In this document: in pieces, positions 15,753 through 23,710 of the stretch
Position numbering within the stretch: position 1 is the first letter of the stretch
Layout of the letters: each line of letters opens with the position of its first letter
NCBI GenBank assembly: GCA_007693455.1
Contig: REDP01000165.1
Span: forward strand, 1 to 34,229
Reading direction: 5' to 3'
DNA length: 34,229 nt
DNA from: Planctomycetota bacterium
Lineage (GTDB): Bacteria; Planctomycetota; UBA11346
Notes under the pieces: model-generated
The model's database searches: none
What the model was told of the DNA's origin: nothing
The model's input: the letters and a program-made list of their open reading frames with translations, nothing else
Translations under genes and position numbers: made by a program

Positions 15753-17915
15753 CTAACTGGCCTGTTGGTGGCTGAGTTGTTCGGCTTGAATGGCGGTAAG
15801 GGCGATGGTGTAGACAATGTCCTCTACCAGGGCGCCCCGCGAGAGATCGTTGACGGGTTTGGCCAAGCCTTGCAGCAAGGGGCCAATGCTGACGACGCTG
15901 GCAGAGCGCTGCACTGCTTTGTAGGTGGTATTGCCGGTATTGAGGTCGGGGAAGATGAATACCGTGGCCCGACCAGCCACTGGCGAATCGGGAGCCTTGG
16001 AGCGAGCAACGCTTTCGATGGTGGCAGCATCATATTGCAGGGGACCATCAATGATTAAATCGGGTTGGCGTTCCTTAGCCAAGGCGGTGGCTTGACGCAC
16101 GCGCTCTACTTCGGCGCCATGACCACTGCTACCAGTGCTATAGCTGATCATCGCTACGCGGGGTGGGATGCCAAAGGCCCTCGCCGAAGCAGCGCTTTGC
16201 AAGGCGATATCGGCAAGTTGCTCGGCAGTGGGCTCGGGGTTGACGGCGCAATCGCCATAGACCACCACCTGATCGGGCAGGCACATAAAAAATACCGAAG
16301 AGACCAGGGCGGCATTGGGGGCCGTTTTAATTAATTGCAGGGCGGGCCGAATGGTGTTGGCGGTGGTATGCACGGCACCAGAGACGAGCCCATCAACTTC
16401 CCCCAGTTTGAGCATCATGGTGCCCAGCATAACCGTGTCTGCCAACTCGCTTACAGCGATGGCTTCGGTCATGCCCTTGTGTTTGCGCAACTCCACCAAG
16501 CGCCCAACATATCGTTCGGCCACCAGGGCGGGATCAAGGATATCGATGTCATCGGGTAACTGTACGCCCGCCCGTTGCGCCGCTTCTTGAATGTGCTCGG
16601 GATTGCCCAGCAACACACACCGAGCAATGCCACGCTCGTGGCAGATGGCGGCAGCACGTAGGGTGCGGGGCTCATCGCCTTCGGGTAAAACGATGCGCCG
16701 CGCCGCAGCCCGCGCCCGCTCTATGAGATTATGGCGGAAGGCTGGTGGGGAGAGGCGGTGTTCGCAGGTTTGTTCGAGCCAGCCGGCGATGTGTTGTGGA
16801 TCCAGATGATTGGCCACGGTATTCATCACTACTTCCACACGCTCGGCATCGTCTACGGGAACTTCGCGATCGAGAGAGAGGATGCGATTGGCTGTGGAAA
16901 AAGAGTTGGAATCGGTAAAAAATATGGGCAGGCCGCTGGCCAGCACTGGGCGACACAGTTTCATGATTGCCGGACTGGGTTGGAAACCGCCAGTGAGGAG
17001 GATGCCGGCAAAGCGGATACCTCCCAAAGCAGCTACGGTAACCGCGAGGAAAATATCTTCACGATCGCCTGGAGTAATGATGAGAGTGCCAGGGGCAAAG
17101 GCTTCAACACAATTGGTCACCGTGCGGGCGATAATACGGATGTCTTTGACCCGCCGCGATGCGCTATCCCCCACATGGTACATGTCGGCGCCCAATTGCC
17201 GAGCAACATCGGATGCGCGCAGCCAACCCAACTGCGGGTAAGCTGGGATAAAGGCAATGGGGCGCAGGCCTTCACGCTCGATGGCCTGACGAAGGTCGCG
17301 CACTGCTACCTGTAAACTTGCCGGTTCCACCATGGGGGGCTGACCCAGGACTGGATCAGCTGCCGCCTGCTCTTCGGGCATGGGGACCGGCACTTGGTTG
17401 ACAATGGCGCCAAGAATGCGTTCGCTGCTTGGCCCGCCGTATCCACGTGCGGTTACCGCCAAATGTTCAGCAATATTATCGCGCACCCCACGCTCATCAG
17501 GGGCCGTTACGAGAATTACTCGCGCATCTAACGCTCGTGCCATGGCTTCATTGAGTTTATCCGCATAGGCATAATCCTGACTTGGCACCACGCCTTCTAT
17601 GATTACCACTTGGCAATCCCGATCGACCTGGGCCATAAGGGCTACCACCCGTTCCAGGAGGACCTGATCATTGCCTTGGGAAAGGAGTCGTTCGGCTTCG
17701 CCAAAGCGGATGGGTTCAGGGGGATTATGGGCGGTTGTTTGTCGTACCAGGGCTGTCGAGCGCTCGGGGATAGCGGCGTTGGGCTCAGCTATAGGTTTGC
17801 AAAAGCCGGCCTGAATACCTGCCCGCTCCAAGGAGCGAAGTAAGCCAAGACAAATGGAGGTGGTACCCACCCCGCCATGAGTGGGGGTGACCAGGATACT
17901 GTGGGCAGTTGTCAC
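15753..17915 (-). CDS. pta: Phosphate acetyltransferase
   Basis: The full-length, 720-residue form of Pta converts acetyl-CoA and phosphate to acetyl phosphate and CoA in the cytoplasm. An N-terminal P-loop-like domain (TPTHGGVGTTS near residue 11) and a DRTGG-type middle domain (about 215-330) precede the catalytic PTA_PTB domain from about 390 to the end (ARRIVLPEGDEPR, VSGAVHTTANTIRP, ISYSTGSSGHG, TGNTTYKAVQR). Length agrees with the E. coli-type enzyme (about 714). The GTG start overlaps the acetate kinase stop as GTGA and has AGAAGGAG upstream, so translation is coupled. It is the last gene of the polyamine/acetate operon. With AckA it makes ATP from acetyl-CoA or activates acetate. Confidence 0.97.
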   Translation of the reverse strand: MTTAHSILVTPTHGGVGTTSICLGLLRSLERAGIQAGFCKPIAEPNAAIPERSTALVRQTTAHNPPEPIRFGEAERLLSQGNDQVLLERVVALMAQVDRDCQVVIIEGVVPSQDYAYADKLNEAMARALDARVILVTAPDERGVRDNIAEHLAVTARGYGGPSSERILGAIVNQVPVPMPEEQAAADPVLGQPPMVEPASLQVAVRDLRQAIEREGLRPIAFIPAYPQLGWLRASDVARQLGADMYHVGDSASRRVKDIRIIARTVTNCVEAFAPGTLIITPGDREDIFLAVTVAALGGIRFAGILLTGGFQPSPAIMKLCRPVLASGLPIFFTDSNSFSTANRILSLDREVPVDDAERVEVVMNTVANHLDPQHIAGWLEQTCEHRLSPPAFRHNLIERARAAARRIVLPEGDEPRTLRAAAICHERGIARCVLLGNPEHIQEAAQRAGVQLPDDIDILDPALVAERYVGRLVELRKHKGMTEAIAVSELADTVMLGTMMLKLGEVDGLVSGAVHTTANTIRPALQLIKTAPNAALVSSVFFMCLPDQVVVYGDCAVNPEPTAEQLADIALQSAASARAFGIPPRVAMISYSTGSSGHGAEVERVRQATALAKERQPDLIIDGPLQYDAATIESVARSKAPDSPVAGRATVFIFPDLNTGNTTYKAVQRSASVVSIGPLLQGLAKPVNDLSRGALVEDIVYTIALTAIQAEQLSHQQAS

Positions 17916-19180
17916 GCGGATTCTCCTTCTGCTTCGCGCACCACGGCCAAGGTTTCGCGGGCAATTTGCAGCTCTTCGTTGGTGGGTACCACCAGGGCAA
18001 TGCCACCATCGTCTTGGCTAATGCGTCCGTTACTCATGGCCCCATGGCGAGCGTTGCGTTGGGGATCTTCTTGGATGTCGAAAAGGTGTAAATGCGAGAG
18101 GACTTGGCTGCGAATGGGCACGGCATTTTCACCAATGCCGCCGGTGAAGACCACTGCATCCAGGCGTCCCATGGCCACCGCGAGCCCCGCAATGTGCTTG
18201 GCCAAGCGATAACAGAAGACATCAATGGCAAGTGCCGCACCAGGATGTCCATTATCGCGGGCTTCCACCAATTGCCGCATATCGTTACTGAGGCCATCGC
18301 TCAGGCCCAAGAGTCCACTCTCTTTATTGAGGGCATTGGTGATGGCCTCGGCCGAACGACCGAGACGCTGCGCCATAAAGGCGATAATACCCGGATCAAT
18401 GTCGCCTGAGCGCGTGCCCATGACTAGGCCTTCAAGCGGGGTGAGGCCCATGCTGGTGTCAACGGCCTGGCCGCCAAGCACTGCCGCGGCTGAGCATCCA
18501 TTGCCGAGATGTGCGGTTACCAGGGCAAGGGAACAGGGCTCTTGATCCAAAAGCATGGCGGCCTGATGGGCGACAAAACGATGACTGGTGCCATGGAAAC
18601 CGTAACGGCGCACACCGTGATCGCGGTACCATGCTTCGGGCACGGCATAACGGTAGGCGTGTTGGGGCATGGTCTGATGGAAGGCGGTATCAAATACCGC
18701 CACCTGGGGAAGGCTTGGGTAGGCAGCTTGGGCGGCGGCGATCCCTTCCAGATTGGCGGGATTGTGCAGCGGCGCTAAATGGGAAACGGCTTGGATTTCC
18801 TGCAGCATAGCGGCATCCAAAAGTGCCGAGGCGGTAAAGCGATCGCCGCCGTGTACCACTCGGTGCCCCACCGCCAGGGGAGCTGGGATCTGGGCCTGAT
18901 CAATGATCGCCACAATTGCCTGCAGGGCTTGTCCATGATCAGCCCCCGCCAAGGCTTGATGCTGGCGTTGGCCTTCATCACGGCGCCACTGCACATTGGC
19001 GTTATCCGAGCCAAGGCATTCAGCGATGCCGCTTATGGGTTGCGTGCCATCGCTGGGTTGCACCACAGCGAACTTAATCGAGGACGAGCCGCAATTACAT
19101 ACCAAGATGGTTGCCGACTCATTGGGGACGGTGTGTGCCAGGGTCATGGCATCAGTATGGTGGGTGGCATGACCTGTCAT
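17912..19180 (-). CDS. ackA: Acetate kinase
   Basis: This protein of up to 422 residues is an ASKHA-fold acetate kinase, which interconverts acetyl phosphate plus ADP with acetate plus ATP. Seen are VCNCGSSSIKF near the N terminus, GHRVVHGGD, FDTAFHQTMP, RRYGFHGTSH, the AHLGNGCS loop, DTSMGLTPLEG and TGGIGENA. The family start usually lies a few residues before the NCGSSS motif. The ATG at 19147 is therefore an alternative to the one at 19180, and neither has a clear ribosome site. Its stop overlaps the pta start by 4 bases and it follows aminopropyltransferase 2 by 33 bases, in a five-gene operon. Confidence 0.97.
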   Translation of the reverse strand: MTGHATHHTDAMTLAHTVPNESATILVCNCGSSSIKFAVVQPSDGTQPISGIAECLGSDNANVQWRRDEGQRQHQALAGADHGQALQAIVAIIDQAQIPAPLAVGHRVVHGGDRFTASALLDAAMLQEIQAVSHLAPLHNPANLEGIAAAQAAYPSLPQVAVFDTAFHQTMPQHAYRYAVPEAWYRDHGVRRYGFHGTSHRFVAHQAAMLLDQEPCSLALVTAHLGNGCSAAAVLGGQAVDTSMGLTPLEGLVMGTRSGDIDPGIIAFMAQRLGRSAEAITNALNKESGLLGLSDGLSNDMRQLVEARDNGHPGAALAIDVFCYRLAKHIAGLAVAMGRLDAVVFTGGIGENAVPIRSQVLSHLHLFDIQEDPQRNARHGAMSNGRISQDDGGIALVVPTNEELQIARETLAVVREAEGESA

Positions 19181-19213
19181 GCGTTAGCGGAATGACCTTG
19201 AACAGGATGCATA

Positions 19214-20077
19214 TTAGGCGGATCCCAGCAGTGCACGTCGTAGGGGCTTGGGCAGAGTAAAGAGTCGCGGAGTAAGGCTTGGTTCCCACAAGGTTAAATC
19301 CTCCAGCCAGGAAACCTGATGATCATGAAGCTGCCGTGGGTCGCCACTGTTGGAGGCCCAGGCAAAGGCCATACTTCCGCCAGGAAGACTGGGAATGCCG
19401 ATGGTATAGGGGTAGACATGGGTAAACATGGCCGAAAGCTCGCTCAAAGTTCGGCGGCAGCTCTCGCCATCGTGAAAGGGACTGCCCAGGGGGCATACCA
19501 GAACCCCATTGGGGCTGAGGTGGCGATTGAGGATCTCAGCGAAGCTGTGGGCGTGGACGGTTTCGCTGGCCGGATCATAGAGATGGGCAGCATCAATAAT
19601 AATCAGGTCAAAGCGTTGCTGGGGATCGAGATGAGCCATGTAGCGATGGCCATCATCAATGATCAGGGTTACCCGAGGATCATCAAGGCCACGAGCTAAA
19701 TTGGGGAAATGGCTGCGGCATACCTCCACCACGCGCTGATCGATTTCCACGACTTGGACGCTGCGGAGATGTGGATAGCGGGCCAGTTCGCGCGCCACTC
19801 CACCATCGCCACCGCCAATAATACACGCATGCTCCACCTTGGGGTGGGCATGCATAGCGGGATGGGCTAGGGCCTCGGCGTAGAGATCTCCATCGGCATC
19901 GGTAAGGACAATTTCACCCCCCAAATCCAGCACCTTGCCAAAGGCAGGGGAGTCATACACGGCCAAGCGTTGGAAGGGGGTGCACTCCGAGTGCAGTACC
20001 CCGCGTAGGCGTAGGCGTAGGCCTACATCTCCACCGTGGAGATGTTCCAGCCAGAGATCCAGCAGTTCTCCGCTCAT
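19214..20077 (-). CDS. Spermidine synthase-like aminopropyltransferase 2
   Basis: This 287-residue protein has the aminopropyltransferase fold. The decarboxylated-AdoMet-binding GGGDGG is at residues 88-93, EID at 111-113 and DDGHRY at 141-146. In the catalytic loop the usual D-x-x-D-P reads D162-A-A-H165, so the first Asp is kept but the second, a putrescine-binding residue in known spermidine synthases, is His. This suggests a different amine substrate or an altered enzyme. Its ATG overlaps the decarboxylase stop (ATGA) and has AGGAG 8 bases upstream. It is distinct from the more canonical copy at 21289-22245 in the same operon, not a recent duplicate. Confidence 0.85.
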   Translation of the reverse strand: MSGELLDLWLEHLHGGDVGLRLRLRGVLHSECTPFQRLAVYDSPAFGKVLDLGGEIVLTDADGDLYAEALAHPAMHAHPKVEHACIIGGGDGGVARELARYPHLRSVQVVEIDQRVVEVCRSHFPNLARGLDDPRVTLIIDDGHRYMAHLDPQQRFDLIIIDAAHLYDPASETVHAHSFAEILNRHLSPNGVLVCPLGSPFHDGESCRRTLSELSAMFTHVYPYTIGIPSLPGGSMAFAWASNSGDPRQLHDHQVSWLEDLTLWEPSLTPRLFTLPKPLRRALLGSA

Positions 20078-21222
20078 TGGGGAAGCTCCTCTTCGATGAC
20101 CACAATACGGGTCTTGGGAAAAAAGTTGAATTCCGTGGCGCTGGCGGCGGTGTAGGCCCCCATCATGGGTGAAATAATGCAGTCACCAGGCGCTAAATCA
20201 GGGAGGGGGATGCCCTCGTAGACCACATCCACCGAGTCACAGGTGGGGCCGGCTACCACTGCTCGCTGCCGTGGGCTTTCGTCGCCTTCCAGTTCACGCA
20301 GGGTTATCACGCTGTAGTCGCAGTGATCGTAGAGTTTCCCTGAATAACTCCCATATAAACCTTCATCCAAGTAATACCAACGTACCCCATTGCGATCCGA
20401 CTTACCCATGACCGAGGAAACCAAGGTCATGGCTGGGGCGCTTATAAAGCGTCCGGGCTCGGCAATCAGGCGCACTCCGGGAAAGGTGCGTTCCAATTCA
20501 TTGCGAATGGGCGCGCAGAAATCCTGAATCGGCAGCATGGGCTCGGTATAGGGTACGGGAAAGCCGCCACCAATGTCCAGGGTATCGAGGGTAATCCCCT
20601 CTAATGCGGCGAGAGAGAAGAGGCGCCGGCAAAAGCCAATGGCTTCCAAGTATTTGCCCGCATTACTGCACTGGGAGCCCACATGGAATGCAAGCCCGCG
20701 AACCGTGAGGCCCATGCCCTGGGCCTTGAGTAAAAGATCCAGCGCTTCATGCGGTTGTACGCCAAACTTATATGAGAGATCCACAATCGCTTCGGGACTG
20801 CGAAAGGAGAGCCGCATCAAGAGCTGTATACGATCGGCGTAAGGAATAAATTTAGGTAATTCGTAGGGGTTATCGAAAACAAAGGTGGTAATGCCTGCAT
20901 CCAAGGCGTAGCGAATATCACTGTCGCGTTTGATGGGATGGGTGTGGATAATGCGCCCAGGGGCGATGCTTTGCTGGCGAACGACATCGACTTCGCCGTT
21001 TGAGCAGACGTCAAACCACGCCTGCTCTTGATCCAGAGCCGCCACTACGGCTGGATGAGGGAGGGGTTTCAGGGCATAATGCGGCTCAACCCCAGGGAGG
21101 GCGGCGCGGAAGGCCCGATATTGATTGCGCACCACTTCTGTGGAGAGCAGGAGCAGTGGCGCACCGTGGCGCTCAATGCAGGTGCGGATAGTGGTGACTG
21201 GCGGGAGTGTGGCGAGATACAC
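20074..21222 (-). CDS. PLP-dependent ornithine/lysine-type decarboxylase
   Basis: This fold-III PLP decarboxylase of the ornithine/lysine/diaminopimelate family has about 382 residues. The PLP lysine is in HYALKPLPHP near residue 52. AFHVGSQ, LDIGGGFPVPY, the EPGRF phosphate loop and the catalytic-Cys motif GPTCDSVDVV all match ornithine-type enzymes rather than diaminopimelate decarboxylases. The likely reaction is ornithine to putrescine or lysine to cadaverine, feeding the flanking aminopropyltransferases. The GTG at 21222 is chosen because GAGGG lies 5 bases upstream; a TTG at 21234 is the in-frame alternative without a ribosome site. Substrate choice cannot be fixed from sequence. Confidence 0.9.
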   Translation of the reverse strand: MYLATLPPVTTIRTCIERHGAPLLLLSTEVVRNQYRAFRAALPGVEPHYALKPLPHPAVVAALDQEQAWFDVCSNGEVDVVRQQSIAPGRIIHTHPIKRDSDIRYALDAGITTFVFDNPYELPKFIPYADRIQLLMRLSFRSPEAIVDLSYKFGVQPHEALDLLLKAQGMGLTVRGLAFHVGSQCSNAGKYLEAIGFCRRLFSLAALEGITLDTLDIGGGFPVPYTEPMLPIQDFCAPIRNELERTFPGVRLIAEPGRFISAPAMTLVSSVMGKSDRNGVRWYYLDEGLYGSYSGKLYDHCDYSVITLRELEGDESPRQRAVVAGPTCDSVDVVYEGIPLPDLAPGDCIISPMMGAYTAASATEFNFFPKTRIVVIEEELPQ

Positions 21223-21288
21223 GAGAGCCCTCAATGGCGTAGTGGCGAGTGGAGCGGCAAGTGGAGAGACGAGCGCACAAATGGTGTT

Positions 21289-22245
21289 CTATGGAGCTTT
21301 GGAGGAGATGGATAATTCCGAGAGATCGCGGTTAATGTCAATTTCATCTGCAAAGCGCGGATTGGCATCGGTGATAATGGGCAGGTCGCGGGCTGCCCCA
21401 CGCAGGCGCGCCACATAGGGGAATTCCACCTGCATGGAATGATGTGTTTGAGGACTGTAGACTTCAAGGCCTTCTATATGGCGTTGCAGCAAACGATTGG
21501 CAACCTCATCACTGCTGAGTGCGCCAAGCAAGGGACGGTTACTGGAAACCGCCACCGCCCACAGCACCGCGTACATCTGAATGTAGATGTAGAAGACATT
21601 GGTATAGGTGAATACCTCGCCCAGGGTGCCAAGTATTTGTTGGTAGGCGCGAGGTCTAGAAATGGGTGATTCGGCGTGCATCACAAAGATGCCGTTGTCG
21701 TCGCGCAGGCGTCCCTGAACCGTTTGGAAGAAATCCTTAGTATAGAGCATGGTGCTGGGACCAAAGGGATCGGTCATGTCCATGATGACGGTGTCGAAGG
21801 TGTCACTGGTAGACTCGAGATATTTACGCCCATCACCAATTTCCAGACGTACGCGAGGATCGTCAAAGGCACCCTGACTCATTTCCGGGAAGTATTCACG
21901 GCACACCTCAACCACCTGGCCATCAAGCTCTGCTTGGACCACTTCCTGGGGGTGATGTTTGAGCACTTCGCGGGCAATGCCCCCATCTCCAGCACCAATG
22001 ATCGCTACCGAACGTGGATCAGGATGAGCCGTAAGAGCTGGGTGAACCATGGTTTCATGGTACAACCAGTCGCGTTTTTCGGCGACCTGGGTGATATTAT
22101 CCAAAAGCATGACCTTGCCCATCTCTTCGGTGTGCACCACTTCAAGGAGCTGGTAATCGGTTTGGCGCTTATGAATGCTATGGTTGATGGTATAGAAAAA
22201 GCCAAATCCAGGATTGAGGCGCTCGGCTAAATAGCGGGTGGTCAT
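21289..22245 (-). CDS. speE: Spermidine synthase (aminopropyltransferase 1)
   Basis: This 318-residue canonical polyamine aminopropyltransferase carries GAGDGG at residues 84-89, the ribose-binding ELD at 106-108, GDGRKYL at 138-144, and the catalytic pair D156 and D159 in DMTDPFGPS. The N-terminal LLLDNITQ and WLYHE are also standard. It moves the aminopropyl group of decarboxylated AdoMet to putrescine. The start is ATG 22245 with GAAGGA upstream; the open frame runs 98 codons further but that part is compositionally unlike protein and overlaps repeat DNA. It is first in a minus-strand operon followed by the decarboxylase, a second synthase, ackA and pta. No AdoMet decarboxylase gene is seen nearby. 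Confidence 0.93.
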   Translation of the reverse strand: MTTRYLAERLNPGFGFFYTINHSIHKRQTDYQLLEVVHTEEMGKVMLLDNITQVAEKRDWLYHETMVHPALTAHPDPRSVAIIGAGDGGIAREVLKHHPQEVVQAELDGQVVEVCREYFPEMSQGAFDDPRVRLEIGDGRKYLESTSDTFDTVIMDMTDPFGPSTMLYTKDFFQTVQGRLRDDNGIFVMHAESPISRPRAYQQILGTLGEVFTYTNVFYIYIQMYAVLWAVAVSSNRPLLGALSSDEVANRLLQRHIEGLEVYSPQTHHSMQVEFPYVARLRGAARDLPIITDANPRFADEIDINRDLSELSISSKAP

Positions 22246-22292
22246 GTGGTTATCCTTCGATAGTAGAAGAGAGAGCAGAGACTCGGGTTCAG

Positions 22293-22329
22293 GGCAACGC
22301 AAAGCTTGCCAAGGGAAAGGCATGCCCGC
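22293..22329 (+). repeat. 37-bp dispersed repeat, copy A
   Basis: Starts GGCAACGCAAAGCTTGCC and ends GGCATGCCCGC. The reverse complement of 23584-23620 matches it at 34 of 37 positions. The two copies lie in opposite orientation on either side of the kinase gene. Confidence 0.75.
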
Positions 22330-22404
22330 TTCGCAGGGCAAGTTGTTCGCACACAAGCGCCCTATTTGGGGCGTTTTATGCTGGCCGATCAGGAGATCAG
22401 CGCC

Positions 22405-22432
22405 CCCAGGGCGAGCTTTGCGCCGCCCTGGG
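22405..22432. other. GC-rich hairpin in the speE leader region
   Basis: Perfect 9-bp stem CCCAGGGCG (22405-22413) and CGCCCTGGG (22424-22432) with a 10-base loop. It is enclosed by a second 9-bp pairing (22305-22313 with 22433-22441). There is no adjoining T-run, so it is not a standard terminator. Confidence 0.5.
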
Positions 22433-22632
22433 CTTGGCAAGAGCACCTGTGCCCAGCCTCTGGCGGGGCTACTATCACGCTTGGCGGTGTTGCTCAAGCG
22501 CGCCTTGTCCAGCGCGCATCCACTTTCCTTGTGAAGCATGGGAGAGGAGTCGCTTGACCATTGCTGGGCGGACTGGCATACTTGATTTCACCAAGCCTTT
22601 GGCTTCAAGCACTGGTAGGAAAGTTTCCCCTT

Positions 22633-23553
22633 ATGCCCGCACCATCTGTTTCATCTAATACCACTCGCATGTTAGGGCCCTATGTCCTGGGTCCGCGCGT
22701 CGGACTTGGCGGCTTTGCTGAAGTGTTCAAAGTCCAGCACCATCAAAGTCACGAGGTGGTGGCAGCAAAGGTGCTTCGCAAGGAATTCGTTCAGGACAGT
22801 AGTGCTCTAGAAGGTTTCGAGCGGGAGGCTTCCATGCTGCAGTCGCTGGATCTGCGCGGCATCCCGAAGCTAATCAAAAAGGATCGGTTGGGCGATCGAC
22901 CGGCACTGATTATGGATTTTATTCGCGGACATCCCCTGCATAAGTTCCTTCAGGAAAAGATTGAATTTGACAAGGTGAGTAGCTTAACCGCAATGATTCG
23001 GCTGGTCGCGAGTCTGCATGCTGCTGGAATCCTCCATAATGATCTCAAGCCCGAAAACTTTATGCTGGGAAGTGACAATACCGTTTATCTTGTGGATTTT
23101 GGCAATGCGACCCATGCCAGCGATAAGATGTCGTTGTTGGGTCGTTTGTTTCGTCGTCGGCGCAGCATCAGTGGTACTCCAGCCTATATGGCCCCTGAGC
23201 TCATCCGTGGTGGTGCACCCAATTACCGTACCGATGTCTATGCCTTGGGGGCCTGTGCCCATTACGTTCTCACTGGGCAAACCTTGATCGAAGGTAGCGG
23301 TGCAACCTCGAAAATGCGTAAGGCGGTAAAGGGGAAGCAGAAATCGGTCTCCGAGCGGATCTCCCGTTTGCCGCGTGATTTGGTGCAAATAGTGGATCGT
23401 GCCTGTTCGCCCGATCCTGACATGCGCCCCTTGGATGCGCAAAGCATGAGCCATCAATTACAACGGCACTTTAAAAGTGGCTACTATCGTAAGCCTACCG
23501 AGCTCAATAGTGTGCTCAACCGCCTGAAGGCCCAAGAGCACTCATCGGGATAA
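22633..23553 (+). CDS. Small eukaryote-like Ser/Thr protein kinase
   Basis: This compact kinase of 306 residues has no membrane segment or sensor domain. The glycine loop is GLGGFAEV (24-31), ATP-binding Lys46 is in VVAAKVL, the catalytic loop is HNDLKPEN (135-142), the metal-binding motif is DFG (155-157), and APE is at 187-189. All catalytic residues are present, so it should be active. The loop reads HND rather than HRD, a non-RD form that usually does not depend on activation-loop phosphorylation. An Arg-rich stretch (RLFRRRRS) lies in the activation loop. The start at 22633 follows TAGGAAAG at a slightly long distance. fabD follows after 157 bases containing a repeat. Confidence 0.92.
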   Translation: MPAPSVSSNTTRMLGPYVLGPRVGLGGFAEVFKVQHHQSHEVVAAKVLRKEFVQDSSALEGFEREASMLQSLDLRGIPKLIKKDRLGDRPALIMDFIRGHPLHKFLQEKIEFDKVSSLTAMIRLVASLHAAGILHNDLKPENFMLGSDNTVYLVDFGNATHASDKMSLLGRLFRRRRSISGTPAYMAPELIRGGAPNYRTDVYALGACAHYVLTGQTLIEGSGATSKMRKAVKGKQKSVSERISRLPRDLVQIVDRACSPDPDMRPLDAQSMSHQLQRHFKSGYYRKPTELNSVLNRLKAQEHSSG

Positions 23554-23583
23554 AGAAGGATGTGTTTGTTGGGGGCCTGTGAG

Positions 23584-23620
23584 GCGGGCATGCCTTCCCC
23601 ATGGCAAGCTGTGCGTTGCC
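23584..23620 (-). repeat. 37-bp dispersed repeat, copy B
   Basis: Read on the minus strand it begins GGCAACGCACAGCTTGCC and ends GGCATGCCCGC, differing from copy A at 3 of 37 positions. It lies 30 bases after the kinase stop. Confidence 0.75.
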
Positions 23621-23710
23621 TTGGCTTTGCTCACCGCTAGCCGCTAGACAGCGGGCGTGTCTACGGCAGTATGCCTTTTTCCTTGAGAACGTACACAGAA
23701 AGAGGGTCGG

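Larger units (their letters stand above)
22246..22632. promoter_or_regulatory. Structured divergent intergenic region, speE/kinase
   Basis: This is a 387-base gap between divergent genes. It carries one copy of the 37-bp repeat, and CTTGCCAAG (22305-22313) pairs with CTTGGCAAG (22433-22441). Nested inside is a 9-bp hairpin, CCCAGGGCG (22405-22413) with CGCCCTGGG (22424-22432). The promoters of both the polyamine operon and the kinase gene must lie here. No T-run follows the hairpins. Confidence 0.5.

Noticed and set aside
22246-22539. 98-codon N-terminal extension of speE
   Set aside because: The extension covers repeat DNA, has no family match, and ATG 22245 has a good ribosome site.
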